This document shows, in pieces, positions 1 through 17,086 of a DNA stretch of 64,000 bases. The notes beneath the pieces were generated by a model. The model was not told the DNA's origin. It made no database searches and worked only from the letters and a program-made list of their open reading frames with translations. A program made the translations under genes and the position numbers. Position 1 is the stretch's first letter. Every line of letters begins with the position of its first letter. This DNA comes from Plasmodium malariae (taxonomy: Eukaryota > Apicomplexa > Aconoidasida > Haemosporida > Plasmodiidae). The stretch covers positions 310,001 through 374,000 of the forward strand of contig NC_041778.1 in assembly GCF_900090045.1 (NCBI RefSeq). Reading direction: 5' to 3'.

Positions 1-1325
1 TCCAATTCTTTTATTTTTTGTGTGTCTATTTGGGTGCAAAGTGGCACATCTGTCCCTGAGTCCAACTCTATAGTATTAATAATATTACCCCCCTCGCTAA
101 TTTGAATATTTTCTAAACCTTTATGTTCCATCTGTGTATCTATTTCTTTGGTTTCATTCTCATTATTCTCTTCCCTTTTTTCTTTATCTTGTTCATTATT
201 TACGATGAATGAGTTTGGAAACAAGTAATTACTTAATACATCACTTGTCTCTTCATTCGTTGATTCTTTTTCCTCATGCATGGATTCAACTTGATCTCTT
301 TTCGAAAAAGTTGATTCATTTATTTCGTTCATATGTTTCTTCAAAAGATCTTCAAAATTTTCTGATATTTTTTTTACATACTTTTTTTTACTCGGCTTTT
401 TTTGTTCTCTTTGGCTAATCGTCCCTTCACCTTGCGCTATTTCCTCCCCATTGTTAGAAGTATTCGTTTGTTCCACATCATTAGAAGCATTTATTTGCTC
501 TTCAATCTTTGACCCATTCATCTGTTGCTCATCATGAGATGAATTTACTTCCTCCCCTTCCGCTGAACCCAGCCCATTGTCGGACCCTTGCTCCCCCTCT
601 GCAAGACTAGTTCTCCTCTGATTTCTTTGGCTGTTTTGCCTATATCGGCCGCTATTATCTTTTATCTTACAACCAAATAGCACTTTCTTATTTTTACTGT
701 ACCACTCGTATATAGTTTTCAAGTAATTTAGTCTATAAGACGAGATGGTGGATATGTGTATGTCACTTAGTTTATCACTTAGCAATTTATAGAAACAGAA
801 ACTCTTCCATATATCATTTTTACTTTTATCAGTAGTAGTATCATTTGTACAATATAATTTTAATATATCTTCAGTTGAAGGAGAATTATTTTTTATATCT
901 TTTTTTATTTCTAAATACATATGTTGGACTTGAATGAAAAGTGCTTTTATTTTGTTTTTCGTCTCATCATTTAAATCTTTTTTGCTCAATAGATTTTGTA
1001 ATTCTTCTGCCATTACTTTTTCATGTATGTCTAGTGAGTCTACATTTACTATTTTTTGCGAATTTTGTTTTTTTTCATCATTCTTGGTACTACCTATTTG
1101 ATGTGATTCTTTTAAAATATTGTCCTGACTTGTTAATAAAATTTCAGGAAATACATTTATATTCTTCCCTCTGTAATTATATATATAATCACAAGGATCT
1201 TTTTCAATTAATATATCTTTAATGCTTCTTCTAACTTGAATTGGTTTTAGCTTCCCCCTCTTTCCCTTTGCATTTTCATCTTTTATCTGTGAACTATTTT
1301 TTTTTGTATTTATTTCTACTTTCAT
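1..1325 (-). CDS. Conserved Plasmodium-type protein of unknown function, 5' part only
   Basis: The frame is open on the minus strand from an ATG at 1325 to the left edge (441 complete codons), so the C-terminus is outside the window. I do not recognise the family. The first ~200 residues are Lys/Asp/Asn-rich and mixed helical, with a possible globular patch around the segment containing IWKSFCFYKLLSDKL and YLKTIYEWYSKNKKVLFG (about residues 160-220). After that the chain becomes acidic, Glu/Asn/Ser-rich low complexity. No signal peptide or membrane segment is visible. The start is preceded by T-rich DNA and followed immediately by a Lys/Asn-rich coding stretch, which supports it; an additional upstream exon cannot be excluded. 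It is transcribed divergently from the membrane-protein gene at 3370. Confidence 0.75.
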   Translation of the reverse strand, partial: MKVEINTKKNSSQIKDENAKGKRGKLKPIQVRRSIKDILIEKDPCDYIYNYRGKNINVFPEILLTSQDNILKESHQIGSTKNDEKKQNSQKIVNVDSLDIHEKVMAEELQNLLSKKDLNDETKNKIKALFIQVQHMYLEIKKDIKNNSPSTEDILKLYCTNDTTTDKSKNDIWKSFCFYKLLSDKLSDIHISTISSYRLNYLKTIYEWYSKNKKVLFGCKIKDNSGRYRQNSQRNQRRTSLAEGEQGSDNGLGSAEGEEVNSSHDEQQMNGSKIEEQINASNDVEQTNTSNNGEEIAQGEGTISQREQKKPSKKKYVKKISENFEDLLKKHMNEINESTFSKRDQVESMHEEKESTNEETSDVLSNYLFPNSFIVNNEQDKEKREENNENETKEIDTQMEHKGLENIQISEGGNIINTIELDSGTDVPLCTQIDTQKIKEL

Positions 1326-1413
1326 TTTTGTTTGTTTTATTTTCCCTTATTCATTCAGTATTTTCAAAAAAGTCTGCACACATTTGAGGAAGTAAGAGAA
1401 TTGCACAGATGAG

Positions 1414-1444
<31 letters not shown>

Positions 1445-1801
1445 CTTCACAGAGAAGGGTAGCATATGTGTATACAATGCCGCTATAAACGTTTCATCTC
1501 CCGTGAACTACTACAGTTTGGCTATCCACCATTTGCTAGAAGAAATAATAATTTTCTGCGGCACAGAAATGCTAGCTATGTCTTTCTGTCTATGGAGAAC
1601 AATTAATTCTTTAATTATGTGTTCTCGTAATTATTAAAAATGCCTCCCTTGAACATTCATACACATATGCATACATATATACACGTTTGTATATATGTAT
1701 GTATGTGTGTATTTTCCTAAAACGTTAAGAACATTTTACTGTAGAATTCCTTTTAGTCAGTTATAGTGGACTCCTTTTTAATACTATAGGGCTGTTTATT
1801 C

Positions 1802-1839
<38 letters not shown>

Positions 1840-2124
1840 CACGCATTGACATTACTTTTCAGTTTTAAATTCATCGCATGATTGCGGCTTATGTAATCTT
1901 CCCCTTTCGTATTTTGCCATTCGGTCATTTGACCATTTTTCCGTTTGCATATGTAGCCATTTACCCACTTAATTTTTTCGAAGAAATCGTAAACTCATTT
2001 TGTAAATTGCACACATTAATAAATGTCATAAAAAAAGAAAAGGATGAATATGTCAGGCAAAAATTAGGAACGGATGAAAATTATTTGAAGAGAAAACATG
2101 CGCGTATACCCACATACACATAGG

Positions 2125-2133
<9 letters not shown>

Positions 2134-2188
<55 letters not shown>
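2134..2188. repeat. (TA)n microsatellite
   Basis: An almost pure TA dinucleotide run of about 27 units in the divergent intergenic region. Such runs are typical of Plasmodium intergenic DNA and are length-polymorphic. Confidence 0.9.
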
Positions 2189-2195
<7 letters not shown>

Positions 2196-3076
2196 TACAC
2201 GTATATATGTAATTACGTATATATTTATATTTGTGCGTAAATATCTCTCAGAGCAAAGTGGCGACAAAAAAGTTTGAAATGACTTTGGCTTTTTCTTATT
2301 TCTCTTCAAACAATTATATTTTTTTTTTCTCCTGTGTAAAAGTTCATGAAAGGATATAAACCCGTTTCAATGTAGCAGTGGTATGCCCACTTTATTATAT
2401 CCTTTCTAAGTCTTTCTAATTTTACATAACTACATGGTATTTGCTTCACTAGGGTATACAGAGATAGTATATCCTTAACATTTTACTATATCAGCCATAT
2501 AAGACAATTTTTTTTTGATTTACCACGTTCACAGAAATGTTATTAATAACCTCTTTTCTTTGTAATGCATTTGCACCATCGTACATATTTAAAGATAAAT
2601 TTCGTGTAAGGATTTTTTTTTTTTTTTTTTTTTTTTCTTTTAATATAAATTCCTCTATTCAGTGTCTCAACTAATATGTTCTTTTTTTTTCTTTTTTTTT
2701 TAACTCAAATGTATGTATGTATGTATGTATGGGTGTGTGTATTGCTAGGCAATGAAATTGTTCTGAATTTGTTCTGAACATTCATAATTTTTTTTTTTTT
2801 TTTTGTTTGAACTTCGAAAAATTTTGTCCAAGCCATCAATTTGTTTTGTTCTACTTTTTTCTGCATCCTTGGACAAGGAGCATGAACGTGCGCTTGGGTT
2901 TTTATGCATATATGCAAGTATATTCGCATATACATATCCTCATATAAACATGCGGATGTGTATGTATATTGCGTACATACTTGCCCTTCTCGCTTCTTCT
3001 TTGGTAGCCGCATATATTTACCTGACCAAGGAATAACTTTTTTTTTTTTTTTTTTTCTTTCTTTCACTTTATACTT

Positions 3077-3143
3077 TTTGTTTTTTTGTTTTTTTGTTTT
3101 TTTGTTTTTCTGTTTTTTTGTTTTTTTGTTTTTTTGTTTTTTG
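3077..3143. repeat. 8-bp T-rich repeat (G followed by seven T)
   Basis: Near-perfect tandem copies of G plus seven T on the plus strand, with one C variant, just upstream of the membrane-protein start. Open frames through it encode only Phe/Leu/Val runs and are not genes. Confidence 0.85.
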
Positions 3144-3219
3144 ATTTTTGCCTTTCACTTATATTATTATTGCTCTTTTGGGTATTTTATCCTTGCACAG
3201 ATTGCACGTTCATCTTGTA

Positions 3220-3256
<37 letters not shown>

Positions 3257-3369
3257 CTCTGTCCCTCATCCCCATAGTTGTATATTTACCTTTCCGAGAA
3301 ATATTTCTTTTCTTTTTTCCATTTTTATCTATTTTTTTACCCCCTTTTTTTTGCTTTTTTTTTTCTAAA

Positions 3370-6045
3370 ATGATTTACAAATTTTTGAACGGCTGGCGAA
3401 TATCCTTTTTCTTCAATTTGACCACCTTCATAGTGCAGCAGTTAGGGTTGTACTACATCCTGTTCGATTACAACAAACTGATTTTAGTACTATGCGTATT
3501 TGATGTGTATATTTTTATTCATTTCTGTTTTAATAATTCTCAGTCCTTTGCGTCTGTAAAAGGAGGCACTTGTTGGTTATTGTATGTTTATTCAATATCC
3601 CTTAAAGTAATATTCATGTATTTTTTTGCTTTCAACGATGATGTATATTCAGAGGATACGAATAGAGATTATTATAACAAATGCGCAATATTTGCATTAT
3701 TAAGTTTAAGCACTCTTATATACACTGCTTTATCTGTTAAGTCGTATAAACAACTATATCCAGATGAAGCGAGTATATCAAATGAAAAGATATTCCACAA
3801 TAATTTAATTCTGCATGTAGTTATAGACTTATTTGACATATTTGAATTGTTATTTACTCTTGTGAAATTGTCTTATATTATTAAAAATACAAATTTCTGG
3901 ATTAAAATAATTGGCGGGGTACTGATTTCGTTTTCTTTGTACTTAAATGCATATTCATTTCCTATCATTTCTATTGTTACCGAAAAAAATAGTAAAAATT
4001 TAGATCTAGGTGACATATACTTTTGTAAAAAGCACGCTGCTGTTATAGGAATTATTCTAGTTGATGTGCCTTTTATGATATTAAGATTATATTTTTTGGC
4101 TTTTTATTTTTCCAATGTGCATTTCCAGCCACTCTTAATTAAGAATATTTGCTTCATTCCGATAAAATACATTACCATAAAGCACTGTAACTTCGTATTC
4201 GAAAAGCTACGAAAAAATATAGACCATTCGGAGGATGCTGCTATTAGCGCGGGTATAAGAGGAGGGATTAGTAGCGTAATTAACAGTGGCAATAATGGCG
4301 GCATGAACAGGGGCAGCATAGATGGTAGTTTTGTTGGAAGCAATGCCACTAGAAATGGCAGTAATAATGACAATAACAGTAGTGGTGGTAATAGTAATAA
4401 TTTTCCAAATGAGAACAATAACGAGTGTGCGAAGTCGGTGAACTCTCTAGTCCCTTACAGCATAAGGAATGGTAACCAGTCGAATTTTATGAACAGGTCA
4501 TGTATTCATAAAAAAAAATCATTTTTATCGTTGAACGATATTTTAAATAATTCCATAGATCTTAGATCATTATATTCTTTAAAAAACGAAACGGAGATAG
4601 TATTACACGACGGTGGCAATAACATTATAAACGGAAGTAATAATACTAAAAAAAAGCTAACCTCCACAAGTAATGTAAAATTTGAAGATAGTACAAACAT
4701 AGTGGATATTAGTAATCATTATAATGGAAATAAAACCTATTTAAGGGAATATTTCGAAATTATGCTAGAAAGTCAACTATTAAATCACCGTAAATTAAAT
4801 ATAAATAAAAACAAGATAGGAAAGAAATATATTATGAACAAGTTAATGTATACCAATGTTTCAAACAATGAACGATATCACTGTTATTTGGATGATAGTT
4901 TAAAAGTTACATACCTGAATCAAATACGTTTAATGATACCATATATTATATATTGCCTTGGGAAAATTGCTATGTCCATTGTTATATATTTTTTCTACAC
5001 ACATATAGATATACATGACTTGAAAATAATATTAACGCAACGTAATATGTATTTTAAATTATTTGAACATAATAATATAATTTTTGTTGTATCCTTTTCT
5101 ATTATACTTGGGAATTCAATAATATCATTTTTTTCCTCTATTTTTTTATCTTCATTTGTCGAAGTTGTATTTTTCACCGTGTTCATTTTTGTGAAATGTG
5201 TGTCTGATTTTTTATTTTTATTCTTACTTGTACATAATAAAGTTTTTGAAATATGCTTAAAAAATATGAACCAGTCAGAAAAATATGCACCATATTTTTA
5301 CTTAATTTTTGCAGTTATTCCATCATTCAAAATTATAAAAAATATTTACATATTTTTATGTTCTTTATCGGGAAGGCAATTCATAGGATATATTATTAGA
5401 CCATTAATGAATGAAAAGAATAATAGTAAATTACCGAACTTTTTAAATATTAAAGAATATAACAATAATATATCACAGAATATTACTTATTTAAATGAAG
5501 AGTATAATTTATTTAATAATAATGAATTAAATTCAGAAAAATTTAATTTTAAAGGAGATTATAAAGGATTTATTTCAATTGCATCCCTTTTAATATATAT
5601 AAATACAAAACATATGCATGGCTTATCCTCATTATCAATATTAATAATTGGAAATAATTTTATAAAAAATTTACGATTAAATTATCATTTAAGAAATACT
5701 CATCTCCTACTTATCAGTCTTACTACATTTATAAGATTTTCTTTACTCTTATTTATGTATATACATTATAAAGCTATTACAACTTCATATCAATATGTCA
5801 TGTATTTTTATTACGCAATTATTTCAGTATTTCTTGTGGATGCTCTTTTTAAATGTTTTTATATGGTCATATCTCATAACTTAAGACTAATTACAGCCTA
5901 TAATTTGGAACTCAAATCTATATATGAAGATATATACTTTAACAACAAATGGAAAAAAGAGAATGCCAAATATTGTTTGAAGCACTTGTACAAAAAGTAT
6001 CAGATGAACCGTTTTTACTACAACAATATTCCCCTCTTTTCGTAG
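3370..6045 (+). CDS. Polytopic membrane protein of unknown function
   Basis: An 891-residue single-exon frame. The ATG at 3370 is chosen because upstream in-frame sequence is poly-T leader (Phe runs and an IYIYIY stretch). The N-terminal half (residues ~10-275) has about seven hydrophobic segments, including one with the charged motif VDVPFMILRLYF. A hydrophilic linker (~280-510) is Asn/Ser/Gly-rich. The C-terminal half (~515-870) has about six more segments, ending in a short basic tail. The first half, with a pattern like IDLFDIFELL and the VPFMILRLYF segment, loosely recalls TMEM121-like multi-span proteins, but this is only a resemblance by eye. There is no visible transporter signature, P-loop or signal peptide. 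Function and location are unknown. It is divergent from the gene at 1325 and convergent with the coiled-coil gene. Confidence 0.85.
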   Translation: MIYKFLNGWRISFFFNLTTFIVQQLGLYYILFDYNKLILVLCVFDVYIFIHFCFNNSQSFASVKGGTCWLLYVYSISLKVIFMYFFAFNDDVYSEDTNRDYYNKCAIFALLSLSTLIYTALSVKSYKQLYPDEASISNEKIFHNNLILHVVIDLFDIFELLFTLVKLSYIIKNTNFWIKIIGGVLISFSLYLNAYSFPIISIVTEKNSKNLDLGDIYFCKKHAAVIGIILVDVPFMILRLYFLAFYFSNVHFQPLLIKNICFIPIKYITIKHCNFVFEKLRKNIDHSEDAAISAGIRGGISSVINSGNNGGMNRGSIDGSFVGSNATRNGSNNDNNSSGGNSNNFPNENNNECAKSVNSLVPYSIRNGNQSNFMNRSCIHKKKSFLSLNDILNNSIDLRSLYSLKNETEIVLHDGGNNIINGSNNTKKKLTSTSNVKFEDSTNIVDISNHYNGNKTYLREYFEIMLESQLLNHRKLNINKNKIGKKYIMNKLMYTNVSNNERYHCYLDDSLKVTYLNQIRLMIPYIIYCLGKIAMSIVIYFFYTHIDIHDLKIILTQRNMYFKLFEHNNIIFVVSFSIILGNSIISFFSSIFLSSFVEVVFFTVFIFVKCVSDFLFLFLLVHNKVFEICLKNMNQSEKYAPYFYLIFAVIPSFKIIKNIYIFLCSLSGRQFIGYIIRPLMNEKNNSKLPNFLNIKEYNNNISQNITYLNEEYNLFNNNELNSEKFNFKGDYKGFISIASLLIYINTKHMHGLSSLSILIIGNNFIKNLRLNYHLRNTHLLLISLTTFIRFSLLLFMYIHYKAITTSYQYVMYFYYAIISVFLVDALFKCFYMVISHNLRLITAYNLELKSIYEDIYFNNKWKKENAKYCLKHLYKKYQMNRFYYNNIPLFS

Positions 6046-6956
6046 TTGGCGTAGTAGGGGGCCCACCTACCTTTATGCTTTTTCAGCCTGGGAGGGCGTG
6101 GTAGAGATACGTTAGTGAAGTGGGCACAAAAGCATGATTGTATGTATACGCATTTACATATGCTTATATGTGCGTGCTCAAGACTCGGCTGTGTCAAGCT
6201 CGCTCATGTTATGCATGAATACACATTAATACAGAGTACATTTGTCCGTAAAAACGATATGCACACATAGTATCTCTTCGTTTGCTCTATTAGAGGCATC
6301 CGCACTATTCGCTTTGACTTTTTCCACATTTTTCTCGCCGCGTGCAATTTGTCCATTACATTTTACCTCCTTACCCACTTTAACAGATTTTATGTCCATT
6401 TGATGGACTCCTATTTTTTTTTTTTTTTTTTAAACAACCATTTGAACTTTTTAAATAATTGCTATATGAATAGAATGACTTACTTTCATATCTTTATGAA
6501 GAGGTTTCCCACTGTTAGTCGGGAAGGCTGATGGAAGAAGAAAAAAAAAAAAAAAAAAAAAAATAGCCGAAGCTGATGTTGAGAAACGAAACAACGATTT
6601 ACAGAATTATTGCTGGGAAAAGTGCGTTAATGTAGTGTATATCAAAAGGATTAAAAAAAAAAAAAAAATAAAAATAAAAAAAAAAAAAAAAAAAAAAAAA
6701 TACTTTCATCAAAAACAAAATCATTTTTATCAAAAGAAAAAATCATTTTGAAAAAAAAAAAATATACTGTTATCAAAATTATTAACGTTAAAATAAAGAA
6801 TGGATGGAACAAACGAAACACGCACAGGGAAGATGAAAAATGAGCAATCACAAACGCGGGCGCACACTGAGAGACTGCTCTCCACACGTATACATATAAT
6901 ACTTTTATGTACTTATGTGTGCACGGGTGCATATGCAAAGGTAAAGAAAAAAAGCC
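6046..6956. other. Convergent intergenic region
   Basis: This is the space between the 3' ends of the membrane-protein gene and the coiled-coil gene. It contains poly-T near 6415-6432, poly-A near 6540-6563 and 6653-6700, and no supported gene. It should contain both 3' UTRs and polyadenylation sites. Confidence 0.6.
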
Positions 6957-13032
<6,076 letters not shown>

Positions 13033-14367
13033 ATTTTAAGGTTGCATTTCAAAAAAAAAAAAAAAAAGAAAAATGTTAAAAACTCAAATTTATTACAATA
13101 AAAGTATATGCATATGAAATATATAATTAAATCTATGTATTACAAGAATATTCATATTTTTAAATACAAATATATATTCTTTTTGTTTTTTCTTCCTAAA
13201 GCGCCTTAACCTATAAAATTTCTACGCCATCTTGAGAACTGTTCTAACGTTGCTGCTCAGTTGCAAATACGCGCATAATATTGTTTATGTACATATAGAG
13301 TACATAAATGTACATATATACATAAATATACGTATATATACATAAATATACGTATATAAACATAAATGTACATTTAATTAAAATTTTCGATATACAAATA
13401 TATGTTAATTTTAAATAACGCATTAGCTTAACAACGGGGGTAGAAATATTTTAGAACAAATTTATCTTTAAATTTTTCATTTCTTGCTTCTTTTATTTTT
13501 TAATTTTTTAATTTTTATATTTTGCTTCCTTTATTATTTCATTCTTTACTTCTTATATTTTTTCGTTTTTTAAAATTTGAATTTAGCCCATGCAGTAATT
13601 CTTTCTCCTGATTTTTTTCTTTTTTTTATTATGTTCTTTTCTTCTTGTTCTAAGAATTTTTCGAACCATTTTGTTGTTCATATTTTTTTATAAAAGTTAA
13701 ATGAACTTTAAAATAATGCAACTGTTTAACCTTTTTTTTTTTTTTTTTTTTTTTTTTTTGTTGTTGTTGTTGTTGTTAAAACTATTGATATAATATTAAA
13801 AATTTAATATAATTTAAAAAAAAAAAAGTAGTTTATCTTGGGTATATAAAAACCTAAAATGCGCGTGGGGATCTGACACTATATATGCATATAAATACAT
13901 ACGTATATGGTGCGTATACAACGCATGTATAATATATTAACGAGTTTATAATACAGATAACATACGCACTTAAATATATGTGCTCATATTCATGTAACTG
14001 GCTTTTTCTTAATATAAAAATAATGCATTATAAAATTAAAAAAGGAATCTAATTTGGTATTTTTTTCAAATGGTACTATTTAAAAGAAAAAAAATAATAA
14101 AATAAAATAAAATAAATAAATGCAAAATAGGCATAAAATTGCTATAAAATATACATAAAAAGGTTTTTGCATATATACATATATATGTATATATATATGG
14201 AAAGAAAATAGGATATTATTACAGAATAACATAAATAATACGCAAACAATAAAAAGCGTTGTTCATGCTGCTATAATAATAAATGAGCCTACACAAAGCT
14301 AAGCAAAAAATAAAAAAAAATTATATGACAGCATGTAAGTATATATGCACGTATGTATATTTACGTA

Positions 14368-14429
<62 letters not shown>

Positions 14430-14664
14430 CATTTACGTACATTTATACACGTATGTATACACACCTATACACATACATATGTTACATTTTTATTTCGAAA
14501 ATTTTGGGGGACTGTAAAATGGAAAAAAAAAAAAAAATAAAGTTTATATAATATTAACAAACAAATTAATAAATAATGCCGCTGTTGAATTAATAAAAAC
14601 AGCATAACACAAATTCGGTATAAAATAATTTTTCCTTTTTTTTCAATACAAATAAGAAAAATAA

Positions 14665-14699
<35 letters not shown>

Positions 14700-14947
14700 G
14701 TTAATATCTATGATGAAGGGACACACAAACACGCAAACTCACAAGCACACAAACACACAAACACACAAACACACAAACGCACAAACACACAAAAACACAC
14801 ACACGTATGTACCTATACATACATATATATACGTATATATACGTATATATACGTATATATATGTGTGCACTTTTATATGTATGCGTCTGCTGCGTGTGTG
14901 CACATGCGCTGACTTGTTCAGGCAAATTTTCCCCTCATGATGCGTTT
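13033..14947. other. Intergenic region, 5' of the coiled-coil gene and 3' of the SWEET gene
   Basis: AT-rich DNA with poly-T (about 13732-13759), a short TTG repeat at 13760-13777, a (TA)n run near 14369-14420, poly-A near 14667-14697 and a 9-bp CA-rich repeat (ACACACAAA type) at about 14723-14802. No gene or structured RNA is supported. It should hold the promoter of the coiled-coil gene and the 3' UTR of the SWEET gene. Confidence 0.6.
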
Positions 14948-16155
14948 TTAGAAGGTCAGTATATCGTTTTGGTCCGAATTTTCTGAAAGGGTCAGGTATT
15001 TTTGTCTTTGAGCATTTGAATGGTTAAAATACCTCGAATTATTACTATTATTATTAATATTATTATTTATATTATTTATATTATTCATATTATTTATATT
15101 ATTCATATTATTTATATTATTCATATTATTTATATTATTTATATTATTTATATTACTTACATTATTCATGTTATTTTTATTATTTATATTATTAACACCA
15201 ATATTGTTGGCATTTCTATTACTTCCAGTTAGGGGAGACGTTTCATCATAAGAAAAATCAAAAAGAGAATTATTAACACTTGTTGAAACTTCACTTATTT
15301 TATTTGCAGTTTCTATATGGAATTCATTAAAAAATAAATTATTTTCAGGAATCATATATTTATTATTCCTTTCATTATATGCAATTTCCGTATCATTGTA
15401 ACTTAACGTATCCTTATTTGAATATAATAAAATTAAAAGGACTTGCAATAAACTTAATATAAAACCACATAAATTTGGTATAATCAAAAACCCATCTTTT
15501 AATGTAAAACCATACGTTAGCCATAAAAAGGAGCAAACTAAACTGCCTATAGCTATTTCCACTGGAATTAATGATGAATTTTTTTTTTTTATAACAATTT
15601 GTATATATGATAAAGGTGCTCCAAAATTAATAATACTTGAAACAAAAGCTATGAAACCAACAAATATTTCATACTGTTCAAATGTTAATACATATAAAAA
15701 TGCATACAATAAAAAACATATAAACCCGCACGTCTTATAGTATGAATATAATTTCTGCTTTAACCACATATTTTTACAATTCTTATGATATATAACAGAA
15801 TAAAATATACCTAATATTAGTCCAACTAAATTAGGAAAAACTATTGCCGAATTATTCAATAACATTCCATATACTAACCATAAAAAGGAAGAAAATAATA
15901 AAACCACATATGGCAATCCGTCCAATTCATCTGTTGTTCTTTTTTTTATTATCTTATATATGGATGGAAATAATATAAGCTGCATAAATATAGATGACGC
16001 TATTGATAATATTTTCAAAAAATTTAATCCTGAGCTCTTCTGCTCCTCGTTCTTGTTGTTCATTTCGTCGTATATTTTTTTACTCGTCAAATCGATGTAT
16101 TCATTCGGCGCTCCGCCTCCACTGCTGCTGTTGCTGCTGTTGTTGCTGCTGTTGT

Positions 16156-16198
<43 letters not shown>

Positions 16199-17086
16199 AT
16201 TGCTGTTACTATTGCTGTTACTATTGCTGTTACTATTGCTGTTACTATTGCTGTTACTATTGCTGTTACTATTGCTGTTACTATTGTTGTTACTATTGCT
16301 GTTATTACTGTTGTCATTACTTATGCCAACTCCGCTGTTTCCACTGCTGCTATTATTGCCTACGACGCCATTACTCTGTGACATATTTTCACTACTTTGT
16401 CCACTTGGGTTATCTGCCTTTTTTTTTGTTTCTTCTTTTATTTCTTCCTTTTTCGGTGTTATATCTTTAACTACAGAATGTTCCACGTCCTTTGATCCCA
16501 CCGATGCTGCTACATTTTCACGGGAAGAACCATTCGTTGCCTTATTATCGCCTCCATCCCCTTTATTGTTTGCATTTTCTTTGTTATTTGATGATTTTTC
16601 CGTATTATTTTCTAAAAAGGATGTGTGGGGAAGACTACTACCACTACTACTACTGCCGATTCCACTACTACTACTTCCGATTCCACTACTACTACTGCCG
16701 ATTCCACTACTACTACTTCCGATTCCACTACTACTACTTCCACTTGCACTACTACTACTACTTTCACTTCCTACGTTTCCCCCCATGCTTACTTTATTGC
16801 TATATTCCCTAGAATTATCCGTTTCCTCTATTTTTTTTTCATTCCCCTGTACCTCTTCTTTTTTCACTTCTTTACTTTCGGGGGTATCCCTTTTTTCTAC
16901 TCCCTGTTCATCATTTTTCAAAACTTCACCCTTAAAATTTGAACGATGTTCTACATTCTTATTTTCCTTTCCTCCAACATTTAAAATGTTTTTTGTACTA
17001 GTAACCCCTTCACAAGATACTTTCACATAACAGCAAAGCAAAAACACTATGACAATTTGTAATAATATCCTTTTCATAATACCCAT
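14948..17086 (-). CDS. SWEET/MtN3-family sugar transporter with long N-terminal extension
   Basis: A single-exon frame of 712 residues. The N-terminus has a hydrophobic stretch (residues ~6-22) followed by Cys, looking like a signal peptide or signal anchor. Residues ~25-345 are Ser/Gly/Asn low complexity, with a repeated SSSSGIG unit and a Ser-Asn alternation. Residues ~350-555 hold seven hydrophobic segments in the SWEET 3-1-3 layout. The two MtN3 repeats are visible as FPSIYKIIKK...FLWLVYGMLL..IVFPNLVGLILG and LSYIQIVIKK...FLWLTYGFTL..LIIPNLCGFILS. The C-terminal tail is an Asn/Ile/Met repeat. SWEETs are facilitative sugar uniporters; membrane location is expected, the exact compartment and substrate are not shown. 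Usual SWEETs are about 230-300 residues, so over half of this protein is parasite-specific extension. The orthologue position matches the MtN3-like gene of P. falciparum chromosome 2 as I recall it. Confidence 0.93.
15031..15190. repeat. Asn/Ile/Met-coding repeat in the SWEET C-terminus
   Basis: A degenerate 9-18 bp repeat of ATT/AAT-type triplets encoding NNINNMNNIN-like sequence in the C-terminal tail. Confidence 0.85.
16120..16312. repeat. Asn/Ser-coding triplet repeat in the SWEET N-terminus
   Basis: Tandem triplets (mostly TTG/CTG/TTA/CTA on the plus strand) encode an Asn-Ser alternation and Asn/Ser clusters on the minus strand. A second coding repeat, 24-bp SSSSGIG-type units, lies at about 16637-16757. 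Confidence 0.9.

Larger units (their letters stand above)
1326..3369. promoter_or_regulatory. Divergent intergenic region between two gene 5' ends
   Basis: About 2 kb separates two divergent starts and should hold both promoters and 5' leaders. It contains poly-T tracts (about 1414-1439, 1806-1839, 2611-2636, 2790-2804), a (TA)n run and T7G-type repeats. No short promoter motif stands out. The open frames crossing it are low-complexity or lack codon character, so I see no gene here. The promoter role is inferred from gene orientation only. Confidence 0.5.

Noticed and set aside
1878..2123. 81-codon plus-strand frame with a Lys/Glu-rich second half
   Set aside because: The first half is a T-rich Phe/Pro/Ile string built from a degenerate repeat, the frame ends in a (TA)n run, and I found no splice partner linking it to the gene at 3370.
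16087..17030. Plus-strand poly-Leu, poly-Cys and Thr frames over the SWEET gene
   Set aside because: Shadows of the Asn/Ser triplet repeats in the real minus-strand gene.
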